From positions 248,300 to 312,299 of the forward strand of contig NZ_MAKX01000001.1 in NCBI RefSeq assembly GCF_001693415.1: a stretch of 64,000 nt of DNA, read 5' to 3'. Source of the DNA: Tenacibaculum soleae. Lineage in GTDB: Bacteria > Bacteroidota > Bacteroidia > Flavobacteriales > Flavobacteriaceae. The notes under the pieces were generated by a model. That model was not told the origin of the DNA. It saw only the letters and a list, made by a program, of their open reading frames with translations, and did no database searches. Position numbers and translations under genes: made by a program. Shown here piece after piece: positions 18,797 to 29,081 of the stretch (the first letter of the stretch is position 1; each line of letters starts with the position of its first letter).

Positions 18797-20482
18797 ATGC
18801 GTTGGACTTTAAAGCAAGAACCCGATTCTAAAAAAGTAACTCAACTAGCTAAAGAATTATCCATCAATAAAACCCTAGCTAAAATTTTGGTACAACGTAA
18901 TATTGATAGTTTTGATAAAGCAAAACAGTTTTTTCGCCCTTCATTAAACGATTTACACGATCCGTTTTTAATGAAAGATATGGCTATTGCTGTTCAGCGA
19001 ATTGAAAAAGCAATTGCTAACAACGAAAATATTTTAGTTTTTGGGGATTATGATGTTGATGGAACTACTGCCGTTTCTTTAATGTCGTCTTATTTAAAAA
19101 CAATTCACCCAAATATTGCCACTTATATTCCCGATAGATATGCCGAAGGTTATGGTGTTTCTTATATGGGTATTGATTTTGCACACGATAACGATTTCTC
19201 TTTAATTATCGCTTTAGATTGCGGTATAAAAGCCATTGAAAAAGTTGCATACGCATCTGATAAAAACATCGATTTTATTATTTGCGACCACCATAAACCC
19301 GGAACAGAAGTACCGAAAGCCGTCGCTATTTTAAACCCGAAGCAAGTAGATTGCTATTACCCGTATGATGAATTATGTGGTTGCGGTGTTGGTTTTAAAT
19401 TGATACAAGCATTGGCATCCAAAAGAAATCAAACGATTGATGACTTAGTAGCTTATTTAGATTTGGTAGCCACTGCAATTGCTGCAGATATTGTACCAAT
19501 GACTGGCGAAAACAGAACTTTAGCCTATTGGGGATTGCAAATAATTAACTCGCAACCCAGAAACGGAATTAAAGCAATTATTCATCAATTAGATAAAAAA
19601 GAATTAACCATTACTGATGTTGTTTTTATTATCGCTCCGCGGATTAATGCCGCTGGTAGAATGAAACATGGTAACCATGCGGTCGAATTACTAACCGAAA
19701 TGGATTTTGAAACTGCAATTGATTTTGCTGCATCCATAGAAAAATATAATTCTGATAGAAAAGAACTCGACAAAAAAATTACACAAGAAGCCTTACTTCA
19801 AATTGAAAACAATGATGAAACTAAGAAATTTACCTCAGTTGTTTATAACGAAAACTGGCATAAAGGGGTTATCGGAATTGTAGCTTCTCGTTTAATAGAA
19901 ACCTATTATCGTCCAACTTTAGTTTTTACCAAAAGTGGCGATAAATTAGCCGCTTCAGCACGCTCTGTAAAAGGGTTTGATGTGTATAATGCTTTAGAGC
20001 AATGTAGTGAGTTTATTGAGCAATTTGGCGGCCATAAATATGCTGCTGGTTTAACGCTATTACCAGAACAATACGAAAATTTTAAAAACAAATTTGAAGA
20101 AGTAGTTGCAACAACCATCGATAAAAACTTATTAACCCCAGAAATTAGTATCGATTCCGAGTTAGATTTAGAAGATATATCTCCTAAATTTTATAGAATA
20201 TTACAACAAATGGCACCTTTTGGTCCACAAAACCTAAAACCAACCTTTACCACCTCATCGGTTAGAGATAATGGTTACGGAAAACCTGTTGGAGCTGATA
20301 AAACACATTTGAAATTAAATATTATTTACGGCTCAGACAAAAGAACTTATAATGCTATTGGTTTTAACTTAGGTAATAAAATGTCGTCAATTCAAAATGA
20401 ATTTGATATTGTATATACCTTAGATGAAAATACTTGGCAAGGAAACACCTCAATTCAATTAGTCTTAAAAGATTTAAAATAA
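18797..20482 (+). CDS. recJ: Single-stranded-DNA-specific exonuclease RecJ
   Basis: A 561-residue 5'-3' ssDNA exonuclease of recombination and mismatch repair. The DHH phosphoesterase core has VFGDYDVDGTTA, ALDCGIKA and ICDHHKPG (the DHH motif). DHHA1 carries SARSVKGFDVYNAL and FGGHKYAAGLT, and an OB-fold domain follows near 450-561 (PFGPQNLKPTF). All metal-binding Asp/His positions I can identify are present. It is followed after 55 bases by a small Cys-containing gene with its own regulated promoter. Confidence 0.95.
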   Translation: MRWTLKQEPDSKKVTQLAKELSINKTLAKILVQRNIDSFDKAKQFFRPSLNDLHDPFLMKDMAIAVQRIEKAIANNENILVFGDYDVDGTTAVSLMSSYLKTIHPNIATYIPDRYAEGYGVSYMGIDFAHDNDFSLIIALDCGIKAIEKVAYASDKNIDFIICDHHKPGTEVPKAVAILNPKQVDCYYPYDELCGCGVGFKLIQALASKRNQTIDDLVAYLDLVATAIAADIVPMTGENRTLAYWGLQIINSQPRNGIKAIIHQLDKKELTITDVVFIIAPRINAAGRMKHGNHAVELLTEMDFETAIDFAASIEKYNSDRKELDKKITQEALLQIENNDETKKFTSVVYNENWHKGVIGIVASRLIETYYRPTLVFTKSGDKLAASARSVKGFDVYNALEQCSEFIEQFGGHKYAAGLTLLPEQYENFKNKFEEVVATTIDKNLLTPEISIDSELDLEDISPKFYRILQQMAPFGPQNLKPTFTTSSVRDNGYGKPVGADKTHLKLNIIYGSDKRTYNAIGFNLGNKMSSIQNEFDIVYTLDENTWQGNTSIQLVLKDLK

Positions 20483-20518
20483 TTTATTTAGATTAATTCT
20501 AAATAAATTATATATTTG
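20481..20518 (+). promoter_or_regulatory. Fur-superfamily-like operator overlapping a promoter
   Basis: AATTTATTTAGA and TCTAAATAAATT (20481-20492, 20498-20509) form a perfect 12-bp inverted repeat around TTAAT. The core TTTAGA/TCTAAA resembles palindromes bound by Fur-superfamily regulators. TATATTTG (20511-20518) right after it is an exact -7 box, and the palindrome covers the -33 position, so binding would block the promoter. A related site lies at 47677-47710. Confidence 0.6.
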
Positions 20519-20537
20519 TTTCCATAATAAATTATTT

Positions 20538-20882
20538 ATGGAAGAAATTATAAAAATATACGACAACGAAATAGGAATTGCATTTCATTGGAAAAACAAA
20601 AGTGCTAATTTAATTCAGTTAATATTTCGTGACACAGGTTTTCATTTAACCGTACATGAAATTGAAGTTTTTTTAGAGAAGGTACTAGATTCTAAAAACC
20701 AAAAAAACTGTGCCACTTGTGTAAAAGGTGATAATTGTAAATCTATCTTATTACAAACACCCTCAAATAAAGTAAGCATGGCGGTATCAATAATAGAACT
20801 AAGTCAGATAGATGACTTACTTAAAGGTACTTTATTTCAAATGCGAATGAATAACTACCTTAACGATTTATGTAAAAATTAA
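20538..20882 (+). CDS. Small protein with CxxCx5C motif, unknown function
   Basis: A 114-residue soluble protein I do not recognise as a named family. It has a Cys cluster NCATCVKGDNCK (C58, C61, C67) and another Cys near the C-terminus (C112), which could bind a metal or Fe-S centre. The rest is mixed alpha/beta with no membrane segment. An operator-like palindrome of Fur-superfamily type overlaps its promoter, so iron- or metal-responsive expression is likely. It ends two bases from the convergent nuclease gene. Confidence 0.75.
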   Translation: MEEIIKIYDNEIGIAFHWKNKSANLIQLIFRDTGFHLTVHEIEVFLEKVLDSKNQKNCATCVKGDNCKSILLQTPSNKVSMAVSIIELSQIDDLLKGTLFQMRMNNYLNDLCKN

Positions 20883-20884
20883 AG

Positions 20885-21934
20885 TTATTTCTCTTTAATT
20901 ACATACATGTAAACTGGGTAATGATCGCTATAACCGCCAGTGTATTTTCCGCTTGAAAAACTTCTGAAAGGATACCCTTTATAGCGTCCTTTTTTTTCAG
21001 TTAAAAATTGTTTATTAAAAATTGCTGACTTAAACATTTTAAAAGATGAAAAATCTTTTTCTCCCCTATCTAAAAGTGGAGCACTAATAATTATTTGATC
21101 AAATAAATTAATTTTATCTCGATACATTAACGTATTAAATCCGCGTCGAAACATATTTTCGTAAGGATTATAAAGACTCCCTTCTATAACATCTTTCTTT
21201 TTTGCCTTCGTTTTTAAAACCGTTTTTAAACTTGAATTTATAGGGTCGTCATTAAAATCGCCAATAATAAATACTTTTGGTTTCGGGTCATTCTCTTTAA
21301 TTTTTTCTATAATTTGAGTTACTTTATATGCGGCTTTTTCACGCAATGGCCTACTCTTTTTTTCTCCTCCTCTACGCGATGGCCAATGATTTACGATTAC
21401 ATGAATTAATTCATCATCTAAATAACCAGAAACCCACAATATATCTCGGGTATACACTTTTTTATTTTCTTTATACACATTCGGATTAAAAGCCTCAAAG
21501 TGAATCGGTTTAAAATATTTTTCTTGATATAAAAGTGCAACATCAATACCTCGTTTGTCAGGAGAATCAAAATGAATAATTTTATATTCTTTTGATTTTA
21601 ATTTATCTGAACTCACTAAATCTTCTAATACTTTTTTGTTTTCTACCTCAGCAACGCCCAGAATAGCAGGACTTGTATTTGTTTTTTCTGCACCTAATTG
21701 TGATATAACCTTACTTAACTTATCAATCTTATCTTTATAAATTTCTTCGCGACCATGCTGAATATGCATTATCGGACTCGCTTCATCATTTTTTTCAACA
21801 TCATTAACTGTATCAAAAAGGTTTTCAAGATTATAAAATCCAATAGTTCTTATTTTATAGCTTTTATTGGTTTGTTGCGCATAAGAAAACGACGCTATAA
21901 ATACTAAAACGATACAAACTATTCTTTTAATCAT
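20885..21934 (-). CDS. Secreted endonuclease/exonuclease/phosphatase family protein
   Basis: A 349-residue enzyme with a signal peptide (cleavage near ASFSYAQ, residue 20) so it acts outside the cytoplasm. It has the EEP-fold motifs in order: FYNLENLFDT, GVAEVENKKVL (metal-binding Glu), VNHWPSRRGG, GDFNDDPINSSL and the C-terminal SDHYPVYMYV. Relatives include DNase I-like nucleases and phosphodiesterases. In this neighbourhood, with a TonB receptor, a lamin-tail lipoprotein, a porin and a phosphate transporter, a role in freeing phosphate from extracellular nucleic acid is likely but inferred. Confidence 0.88.
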   Translation of the reverse strand: MIKRIVCIVLVFIASFSYAQQTNKSYKIRTIGFYNLENLFDTVNDVEKNDEASPIMHIQHGREEIYKDKIDKLSKVISQLGAEKTNTSPAILGVAEVENKKVLEDLVSSDKLKSKEYKIIHFDSPDKRGIDVALLYQEKYFKPIHFEAFNPNVYKENKKVYTRDILWVSGYLDDELIHVIVNHWPSRRGGEKKSRPLREKAAYKVTQIIEKIKENDPKPKVFIIGDFNDDPINSSLKTVLKTKAKKKDVIEGSLYNPYENMFRRGFNTLMYRDKINLFDQIIISAPLLDRGEKDFSSFKMFKSAIFNKQFLTEKKGRYKGYPFRSFSSGKYTGGYSDHYPVYMYVIKEK

Positions 21935-22075
21935 TTTTAAAATTTTTCTTAAAAATACTATAAAAAAAAGAGAATGGTTACAATTCCCAAAAAAATACTA
22001 TTTCTACGAAAAAAGTTTCTTAATTTTTCTTTTTAAAAATCAAGCAGGTTATTTACTTTTAAAAAAACTAGATAC

Positions 22076-23176
22076 GTGAAAAGTAGATTACTATCAATAG
22101 ATATTTTAAGAGGTTTAACTATCTTTTTTATGATAATTGTAAACACTCCTGGATCATGGAGTCATGTTTATAAACCTTTATTACACGCTAAATGGAATGG
22201 ATGTACTCCTGCTGATCTTGTTTTTCCTTCCTTCCTTTTTGTTATTGGAATGTCGTTATTTATATCTTTTAAAAAGATGTTTAAACTACCCCATGCAACA
22301 GTTGCTAAAAAAATAACTAAAAGGGCTTTTTTAATATTTTTAATTGGCTTACTGCTTAATTGGTTTCCTTTTTACAACACTTCTTTTACAGATTTAAGAT
22401 TTTTTGGTGTGCTACAAAGAATAGCTTTGGCTTTCTTTTTTGCAGGATTACTTATCCTTTTATTAAAAAAAACTAACGCAATTTTAATAGCCTGTATCTC
22501 ATTAATGTTAGCGCATTGGGGAATACTGTTTTTTTATGGAGATGCAGATAAATATTTAACTTTAGCGGGTAACATTGGCAGGCAATTAGACATTATGATC
22601 TTTGGCGAAGCGCACCTTTATAAAGGATACGGAATACCTTTTGACCCTGAAGGTTTATTAGGCACATTATCAAGTATTGCACAAATTTTACTCGGATATT
22701 TTATAACATCACTTGCTTTATCTAACAAGAAAAATTCTTTACAAAAAATTAAACAACTTTTATTAACTGCAACAGCAATGCTAGTTTCAGCTATTATATG
22801 GAACATTTTTTACCCGATTAACAAATCGCTCTGGACAGGTTCGTATGTTCTATACACCTCAAGTATTTTATTGTTTATATGGGTGCTATTAATTTATATT
22901 ATTGATTATAAAAAAATTACTCGTTGGACTTTTACATTCAACGTTTTTGGTATAAATCCTTTAATCAGTTATATTTTATCAATCCTTTTTATAAAAATAT
23001 TTGCTAGCGTTATAGTATTTAAAAACACCAATTTATATGCATATTTATATAATGTTATTTTCCAACCAATTTTTGGCAATAAATTAGGTAGTTTACTTTT
23101 TGCTATTGCTTTTACTTTTTTCATCTGGTTATTTGCTTATTGGTTATTTAAGAAAAATAAAATAATTAAAATATAA
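22076..23176 (+). CDS. DUF5009 / heparan-alpha-glucosaminide N-acetyltransferase-like membrane protein
   Basis: A 366-residue polytopic membrane protein with about ten hydrophobic segments. The N-terminal RLLSIDILRGLTIFFMIIVN and the WNGCTPADLVFPSFLFVIG phrase are hallmarks of the bacterial relatives of HGSNAT, acyltransferases that move acetyl groups across membranes to amino sugars. The bacterial substrate is unknown. It starts with GTG at 22076. It is divergent from the nuclease gene and upstream of a TonB receptor. Confidence 0.82.
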   Translation: MKSRLLSIDILRGLTIFFMIIVNTPGSWSHVYKPLLHAKWNGCTPADLVFPSFLFVIGMSLFISFKKMFKLPHATVAKKITKRAFLIFLIGLLLNWFPFYNTSFTDLRFFGVLQRIALAFFFAGLLILLLKKTNAILIACISLMLAHWGILFFYGDADKYLTLAGNIGRQLDIMIFGEAHLYKGYGIPFDPEGLLGTLSSIAQILLGYFITSLALSNKKNSLQKIKQLLLTATAMLVSAIIWNIFYPINKSLWTGSYVLYTSSILLFIWVLLIYIIDYKKITRWTFTFNVFGINPLISYILSILFIKIFASVIVFKNTNLYAYLYNVIFQPIFGNKLGSLLFAIAFTFFIWLFAYWLFKKNKIIKI

Positions 23177-23355
23177 TACCAACAATTACTAATCTGTAAA
23201 CAAATCCTGAATTAAATTTTATTTTTTTCAGTATTTGTTTAGCTAAAAACCATAAAAAACTGAATAACAATAATATATAAGTTTGTTTTATCTTAAAAAA
23301 ATGTATCTTTAAATAAAAATTAGCGCGATTAATTAATATAATTAAACAAGCATCT

Positions 23356-26139
23356 ATGAAAAAGATTACAATAGTATTGTTATCAATACTTTCGTATTCA
23401 CCTATTTTAAATGCTCAAAATAGTGTAATAGGAAAAGTAATTGACCGCGATTCAGAAAAACCCTTGCAAAAAGTTTTTATAAGTATAAAAAATACGAAAA
23501 TTAAAAACACAACAGATGTTTACGGTTTTTTTAAATTAAACCACATCCCTGAAGGGAAACATATTTTAAACGTTACCTTAAAAGGATATCAAACACAAAA
23601 CTTTCCCATTCTTGCATCTGATAAAATCATTGATTTAGGCATCATTTTAATGCATAAAAACATCATAGAAGAACAAGACCTTAGTACCATTATAATTACA
23701 GACGATGAACTTAATGACGACTCAAGTACAGCTGATAATATTTCAGGACTGCTACAATCTTCAATGGATACTTATTTGCGTACTACTGCTTTTGAATGGA
23801 GTTCTTCTTTTTACAGAGTTAAAGGTTTAGATTCAGATAATGCCAAAGTATTAATTAACGGAATTGAGATGAATAAACTATACGATGGCCGTCCGCAGTG
23901 GAGTAATTGGGGCGGATTAAACACCGTATTAAGAAATCAAGAATTTAGTAATGGCTTAACTCCATCTAACTATACTTTTGGAGGTGTTTTGGGTAGCACC
24001 AATATAAATACTCGCGCTTCTGAGTATAAAAAAGGAATAAGTGTTTCGTATGCTTCTTCTAACAGAAGTTATTCACATCGTCTAATGGCAACATACGCTT
24101 CAGGAAGCACAAAAAAAGGATGGTCGTTTGCGGCATCAGGAAGTAAAAGATATGCAGATGAAGGTTTTACAGAAGGCACCAATTACAACGCTTTTTCGAT
24201 ATTTCTCTCCATAGAAAAACAACTTAACAAAAAACATAGTATAAATTTAACCGCCATTCAAGCACAAAACAGTAGAGGAAAATCTGCCGCTAACACACAA
24301 CAAGTTTACGATATTAAAGGCATAAAATACAATCCCTACTGGGGATATCAGAACGGGAAAATCAGAAATTCGAGAATAAAAAGAATTCACGAACCTATTA
24401 TTATGTTGCATCATTTTTGGAATATTAACGATAAAACTACACTAAACACGGGTATTGCTTATCAGTTTGGCGAAACAGGTAATAGTCGTATTGATTTTAA
24501 TGGAGGTGGTGATCCTGACCCAACTTATTACCGAAAACTACCTAACTATTTTTTAAATGATTCCTATGGCGCCGATCATGAAAATGCTTATAAAGCATTG
24601 ATAAATTTTAAGAATGATGGACAATTAAATTGGCGTGATTTATATATAAGCAATCAAGATAGAAAGGATGACGCGTTATTTGCCTTATATGAAGATCGTA
24701 ACGACAATAAAAAATTAACAATAAATACTCTTTTAAACACTCAATTATCAGAAAACACCACACTTAACAGCGGATTGAGATACAGTAAATTAGATTCAGA
24801 AAATTTTGCAACTGTTTTAGATTTATTTGGAGCCACAGGCTATGTAGATATTAATAAATTTGGTGATCCACTTGAAGATAATTATCAAAATGATTTATTA
24901 AACCCTAATCGAATTGTAAGAGAAGGAGATCGTTTTAAGTATAATTACAAATTAACCTCAACTGTTTATAGTGGTTTTTCACAGTTACAATTTAAATATA
25001 ACAAAGTAGATTTTTACACGGCTGTTTCAGTAAACAACACCACATATCAACGAGAAGGCTTATATAAAAACGGTATTTATCCTGGTAACACCAAAAACGC
25101 TGAGATTCCTAACTCTTACGGAAAATCAAAAAAATTATCTTCTTTTGGCTACGGCATAAAAGGTGGACTTACTTATAAATTTACTGGGCGACACTTACTA
25201 GACTTTAATGCAGGTTATATTAGTAAAGTTCCGTCTATAAGAAATTCTTTTGCTAACGCTAGATACAACAACCTAACTATTGATGACATAAGTACTTTAG
25301 GCAATGAAAAAATTACTACTTTTGATGCTAGCTATATTTTAAGATTACTGTTTATAACATCAAAAATAACAGGATTTTACACCGCTATAAAAGATGCTAC
25401 AGATATCGCTTTTTACTTTACTGGTAGCGAAGCTTTATTTATACAAGAAATTGTAACAGGAATTAACAAGCAACATTTTGGTGTAGAGTTTGGTTTCGAA
25501 GCACAAGTATTATCCACATTTAAACTAAAAGCTGCGGCTAATATTGGTCAATATACTTACAATAATAACCCTAATATTATTCTAACTTCAGAAATTAGTA
25601 GCGCTTCTAATTTAGCAGGTTTTGATAAAAGAGGAATTAAAGATTACGGACAAACAAATCTTAAAAATTATAAAGTAGCATCTGGACCACAAACAGCTTA
25701 TTCTTTTGGCTTTGAATATAGCGATCCTGAATACTGGTTTATTGGGGTAACTGCAAATTATTTAGATAATGCTTATGTAGATATTTCTCCAATAAAAAGA
25801 ACAACTTCTTTTATTTCTGATGATGGGCAACCTTTTCCAAACTTCAATCCTATCAAAGCAAAGCAACTATTAACACAAGAAAAGTTTGACAGTTATGTTA
25901 CCCTAAATGCTATCGGCGGAAAAACTTGGCGAATTGGCAATAGCAAATACATCGGTTTTTTTGCTAGCGTAACTAACTTACTAAATAAAGAATATAAAAC
26001 TGGAGGTTACGAACAAGGACGAACTTCAAATTACGAATTAGAAAATAATGATAATGTAAACGAAACGCCAAATTTTGGCAGTAAATATTGGTATGGAAGA
26101 GGAACTACATATTTTGTAAATATAAATTATAGATTTTAA
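23356..26139 (+). CDS. TonB-dependent receptor
   Basis: A 927-residue outer-membrane receptor. A signal peptide (cleavage after LNAQ, about residue 21) precedes a carboxypeptidase-D regulatory-like domain (about 22-95; GKVIDRDSEKPLQKVFI). The plug (about 105-230; AKVLINGIEMNKLYDG) and a long 22-strand type barrel end in an aromatic residue (YRF). No SusD partner follows; instead the next gene, 14 bases on, is a DUF5689/lamin-tail lipoprotein, and the two are surely one operon. The ligand is unknown; the neighbourhood suggests a phosphorus-containing compound or nucleic acid fragment. Confidence 0.92.
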   Translation: MKKITIVLLSILSYSPILNAQNSVIGKVIDRDSEKPLQKVFISIKNTKIKNTTDVYGFFKLNHIPEGKHILNVTLKGYQTQNFPILASDKIIDLGIILMHKNIIEEQDLSTIIITDDELNDDSSTADNISGLLQSSMDTYLRTTAFEWSSSFYRVKGLDSDNAKVLINGIEMNKLYDGRPQWSNWGGLNTVLRNQEFSNGLTPSNYTFGGVLGSTNINTRASEYKKGISVSYASSNRSYSHRLMATYASGSTKKGWSFAASGSKRYADEGFTEGTNYNAFSIFLSIEKQLNKKHSINLTAIQAQNSRGKSAANTQQVYDIKGIKYNPYWGYQNGKIRNSRIKRIHEPIIMLHHFWNINDKTTLNTGIAYQFGETGNSRIDFNGGGDPDPTYYRKLPNYFLNDSYGADHENAYKALINFKNDGQLNWRDLYISNQDRKDDALFALYEDRNDNKKLTINTLLNTQLSENTTLNSGLRYSKLDSENFATVLDLFGATGYVDINKFGDPLEDNYQNDLLNPNRIVREGDRFKYNYKLTSTVYSGFSQLQFKYNKVDFYTAVSVNNTTYQREGLYKNGIYPGNTKNAEIPNSYGKSKKLSSFGYGIKGGLTYKFTGRHLLDFNAGYISKVPSIRNSFANARYNNLTIDDISTLGNEKITTFDASYILRLLFITSKITGFYTAIKDATDIAFYFTGSEALFIQEIVTGINKQHFGVEFGFEAQVLSTFKLKAAANIGQYTYNNNPNIILTSEISSASNLAGFDKRGIKDYGQTNLKNYKVASGPQTAYSFGFEYSDPEYWFIGVTANYLDNAYVDISPIKRTTSFISDDGQPFPNFNPIKAKQLLTQEKFDSYVTLNAIGGKTWRIGNSKYIGFFASVTNLLNKEYKTGGYEQGRTSNYELENNDNVNETPNFGSKYWYGRGTTYFVNINYRF

Positions 26140-26153
26140 AAAAATGCTGAAAA

Positions 26154-28118
26154 ATGAAAACAATAAACACCTTTAAATTCGTTACAATATTTTTTATTTC
26201 GTTCATTTTATCTAGTTGCGTAGAAGATGGAGACTATACCATTCCTACCTTGGGCGATGATAAAGAATACACAGCTATAAAATCATTATCAGAAATTGCA
26301 CAACTATACCAAGGACGTTTGGTTGAATTTACAGAAGATATTACCACTTTTGGGTATGTAATTTCTAATGACAAAGCAGGTAATTTTTATAAAAGTATTA
26401 TTATTCAGGATGCACCAGAAAATCCATCTATAGGTTTTGAAATATTAATTGATGATTTTAACTTAAATGCCCGATACGCTATTGGACGTAAAATATTTAT
26501 CAACTTAAAAGGATTGTTTTTAAATAAAAAAAATGACGCTTATCAAATAGGAATCGAAAACACTTTTAGAAATGGTGTTGATCGAATTGGCCCTAATGAT
26601 TATGTACATTACATCGATAGAGCATCAGAAATTGCAACCATCGCCCCTACCGAATTAACAGCAGCACAAATAACAGATGCAAATATAAACACCTTAGTAA
26701 ATATTAACAATCTACAATCTGAAATACAAGGATTAACTTATGCAAACGCTTCGAATACCGATACTGTTGATAGAATTTTTACAAGTTGTGATTCTTTTAC
26801 ATCAATAACATTAACTACTAGTGGTTTTGTCGATTTTAAAGCTTTACCAATTCCTGATAAAAAAGGAAATATCACTGCTGTTTTAAATAAATTGGATTTA
26901 GAATACCAGTTATTTATAAGAGATACAAACGATGTACAACTTACCCAAAACTATGGTTGCTACAATAACGCCACTGAAGTTTTATTGAACGATATTAAAA
27001 CACTTTTTACAGGTAGCGAAACAACTATTACCAATAATTTAAAGGTAAAAGTAATTGTTACTTCTGATCTTTCTAAAAAAAATATCTCAAGCAAAAATGC
27101 TTTTGTTCAAGATTCATCTGCAGGAATATTTTTAAACTTTAACGATACGCACAATTTAAATTTAGGCGATGAAATAACAATTGCTGTTAATGGCTTAAAA
27201 CTTACTAAAAATAATGGATTGTTGCAGTTAAATCTAACTACTTCGAATATATTAAATACAGTAAACGGCACGCTACCGACTCCTGAAATCATCACTTTTA
27301 CCGAAGCATTATCTGGAAATAATGAAAGTAAATTAGTACAAATTGAAGATATACAATTTAAAAACATTACAAAAAACTATGCCGGTGAAAACACTTTAAC
27401 ATCCGATTGTAATAATGAGTTAAAAATACTTTCTATTAACTCAGGAGCTGTATTCGCAAACAATCAAGTTAGTAACAAAAAAGGAACCATTACAGGAATT
27501 ATAACTCGAAACAATATCGTTCAATTATATATTAGAGATGAATCTGATATTAACTTTACCCAAACTTATGATTGTACGTCTACCGGAGATGGCTCAGGTA
27601 ACGATTTATTTTTCTCTGAATATGTAGAAGGTTCAAGCAACAATAAATACCTCGAAATATATAACGGCACAGGAAACACAGTTGATTTATCTACATATAA
27701 AATAGAATTATACGGTAATGGCTCTGATAGTGCCACCAGAAGTTTAGATTTTAGTACACTTACTAACACAACCTTAATAAACGGCCAAACGTTGGTTGTA
27801 TATAGTGCAAGTGCAAATGATTACATTAAAAATCAAGGTAATGTGGCATCAGGCGTAATTTATTTTAATGGTGATGATGCAGTAGCGCTATTAAAAAACA
27901 ATGTCGTAATTGATGTGATTGGTAAAATAGGTGAAGATCCAGGAACTGGATGGGAAGTTGCCGGAATGCCAGAAGCCACTAAAAATCATACTTTAATTAG
28001 AAAAACATCCATTGTTAAAGGAAATATCGACTGGAACACAAGTTCAGGTACAAACACTACTAATTCAGAATGGGAAGTAAAAAACATAGACGATTTCTCT
28101 TCCATAGGGAATAGATAA
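26154..28118 (+). CDS. DUF5689 lipoprotein with C-terminal lamin-tail domain
   Basis: A 654-residue lipoprotein (lipobox LSSC, about residue 22). The N-terminal DUF5689 domain has the typical ITTFGYVISNDKAGNFYKS and IIIQDAPENPSIGFEI. Two more OB-like domains of the same type follow (about 260-470). The C-terminal lamin-tail domain (about 490-630) is marked by FFSEYVEGSSNNKYLEIYN. Lamin-tail domains often occur on secreted nucleases and phosphatases. It likely forms the surface-exposed partner of the TonB receptor upstream, in the way SusD does for SusC, though it is unrelated to SusD. Confidence 0.88.
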   Translation: MKTINTFKFVTIFFISFILSSCVEDGDYTIPTLGDDKEYTAIKSLSEIAQLYQGRLVEFTEDITTFGYVISNDKAGNFYKSIIIQDAPENPSIGFEILIDDFNLNARYAIGRKIFINLKGLFLNKKNDAYQIGIENTFRNGVDRIGPNDYVHYIDRASEIATIAPTELTAAQITDANINTLVNINNLQSEIQGLTYANASNTDTVDRIFTSCDSFTSITLTTSGFVDFKALPIPDKKGNITAVLNKLDLEYQLFIRDTNDVQLTQNYGCYNNATEVLLNDIKTLFTGSETTITNNLKVKVIVTSDLSKKNISSKNAFVQDSSAGIFLNFNDTHNLNLGDEITIAVNGLKLTKNNGLLQLNLTTSNILNTVNGTLPTPEIITFTEALSGNNESKLVQIEDIQFKNITKNYAGENTLTSDCNNELKILSINSGAVFANNQVSNKKGTITGIITRNNIVQLYIRDESDINFTQTYDCTSTGDGSGNDLFFSEYVEGSSNNKYLEIYNGTGNTVDLSTYKIELYGNGSDSATRSLDFSTLTNTTLINGQTLVVYSASANDYIKNQGNVASGVIYFNGDDAVALLKNNVVIDVIGKIGEDPGTGWEVAGMPEATKNHTLIRKTSIVKGNIDWNTSSGTNTTNSEWEVKNIDDFSSIGNR

Positions 28119-28189
28119 TAAATTATATTTAAAAACTCTGTTTTATAAACTCGTTTTTTTTACGCATATTTATCTTATAAATAATATTG

Positions 28190-29074
28190 ATGTCTTCAAA
28201 TCATAGAATTAGTCGCGCTTTTAAACAAGCTAAAAAATTACCTTTAAATAGCCAATCAAAATATATTTTATTTTCAGATTGTCATAGAGGTGATAATAGC
28301 TTTGCTGATGATTTTTCTCACAATCGTAAAATATTTCATTATGCACTATCGCAATACTTACAAAAAGACTTTACTTATATTGAATTAGGAGATGGTGATG
28401 AACTATGGGAAAATAAGTTTGTGAATATCTTTAATGCCAATAAACATGTGTATCTTCTTTTAAAAAAGTTTCACGATAAAAATCGCTTACATTTAATATG
28501 GGGAAATCATGATATGGACTATAGAAATCCTAAAAATGTAAGAAAAAACTTAAATTACTATTATGATGTTATTGATGGAAAAGAAAAAGAATTAATGATA
28601 AATATTTCTTTTTCTGAAGCCATTCGACTAGAACAAGAAGATAAAAAATCAATTTTTTTAATGCACGGTCATCAAGCAGATTGGTTTAACTATAATTTTT
28701 GGAAATTAAGCCGCTTTTTAGTTAAAATATTATGGCGACCATTACAACTTATTGGTATAAATGATCCTACAAGTCCTGCTCAAAACTTTAAAGAACTTAT
28801 AAAAGTTGAAAGCCGTATTGAAAAATGGATTAAAAACAACAATAATCAAATGACAATTACTGGTCATACACACCGCCCTAGGTTTCCGTCTCAAAACGAA
28901 TTACCTCATTTTAATGACGGTAGTTGTGTTCACCCTCGATGTATAACTGGTCTTGAAATAGAGAACAATAAAATTACGCTTATCAAATGGCATCTTGCCA
29001 CTAATAAAAATGGAACAATGCAAATTACAAGAACCATTTTAGAGGGCCCCGCGTCAGTAACTCAATATATTTAG
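28190..29074 (+). CDS. Calcineurin-like metallophosphoesterase
   Basis: A 294-residue phosphoesterase with all the motifs of the calcineurin fold: FSDCHRGDN, GDGDELWE, WGNHDMDY, LMHGHQADW and TGHTHRPRF. These place it near UDP-2,3-diacylglucosamine pyrophosphatase (LpxH-like) enzymes, but its substrate is uncertain. It has no signal peptide. I chose the ATG at 28190 over a TTG one codon earlier. It lies between the DUF5689 gene and a phosphate-type porin. Confidence 0.87.
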   Translation: MSSNHRISRAFKQAKKLPLNSQSKYILFSDCHRGDNSFADDFSHNRKIFHYALSQYLQKDFTYIELGDGDELWENKFVNIFNANKHVYLLLKKFHDKNRLHLIWGNHDMDYRNPKNVRKNLNYYYDVIDGKEKELMINISFSEAIRLEQEDKKSIFLMHGHQADWFNYNFWKLSRFLVKILWRPLQLIGINDPTSPAQNFKELIKVESRIEKWIKNNNNQMTITGHTHRPRFPSQNELPHFNDGSCVHPRCITGLEIENNKITLIKWHLATNKNGTMQITRTILEGPASVTQYI

Positions 29075-29081
29075 GTTTAAA

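Noticed and set aside
23245..23310. Pho-like repeats before the TonB receptor gene
   Set aside because: TAA units occur but the spacing is not regular and no exact -7 box lies 14 bases on, so I do not extend the pattern to this promoter.
23356..28118. SusC/SusD polysaccharide-utilisation pair
   Set aside because: The receptor lacks a SusD partner; the following lipoprotein has DUF5689 and lamin-tail domains, and no carbohydrate enzymes are adjacent.
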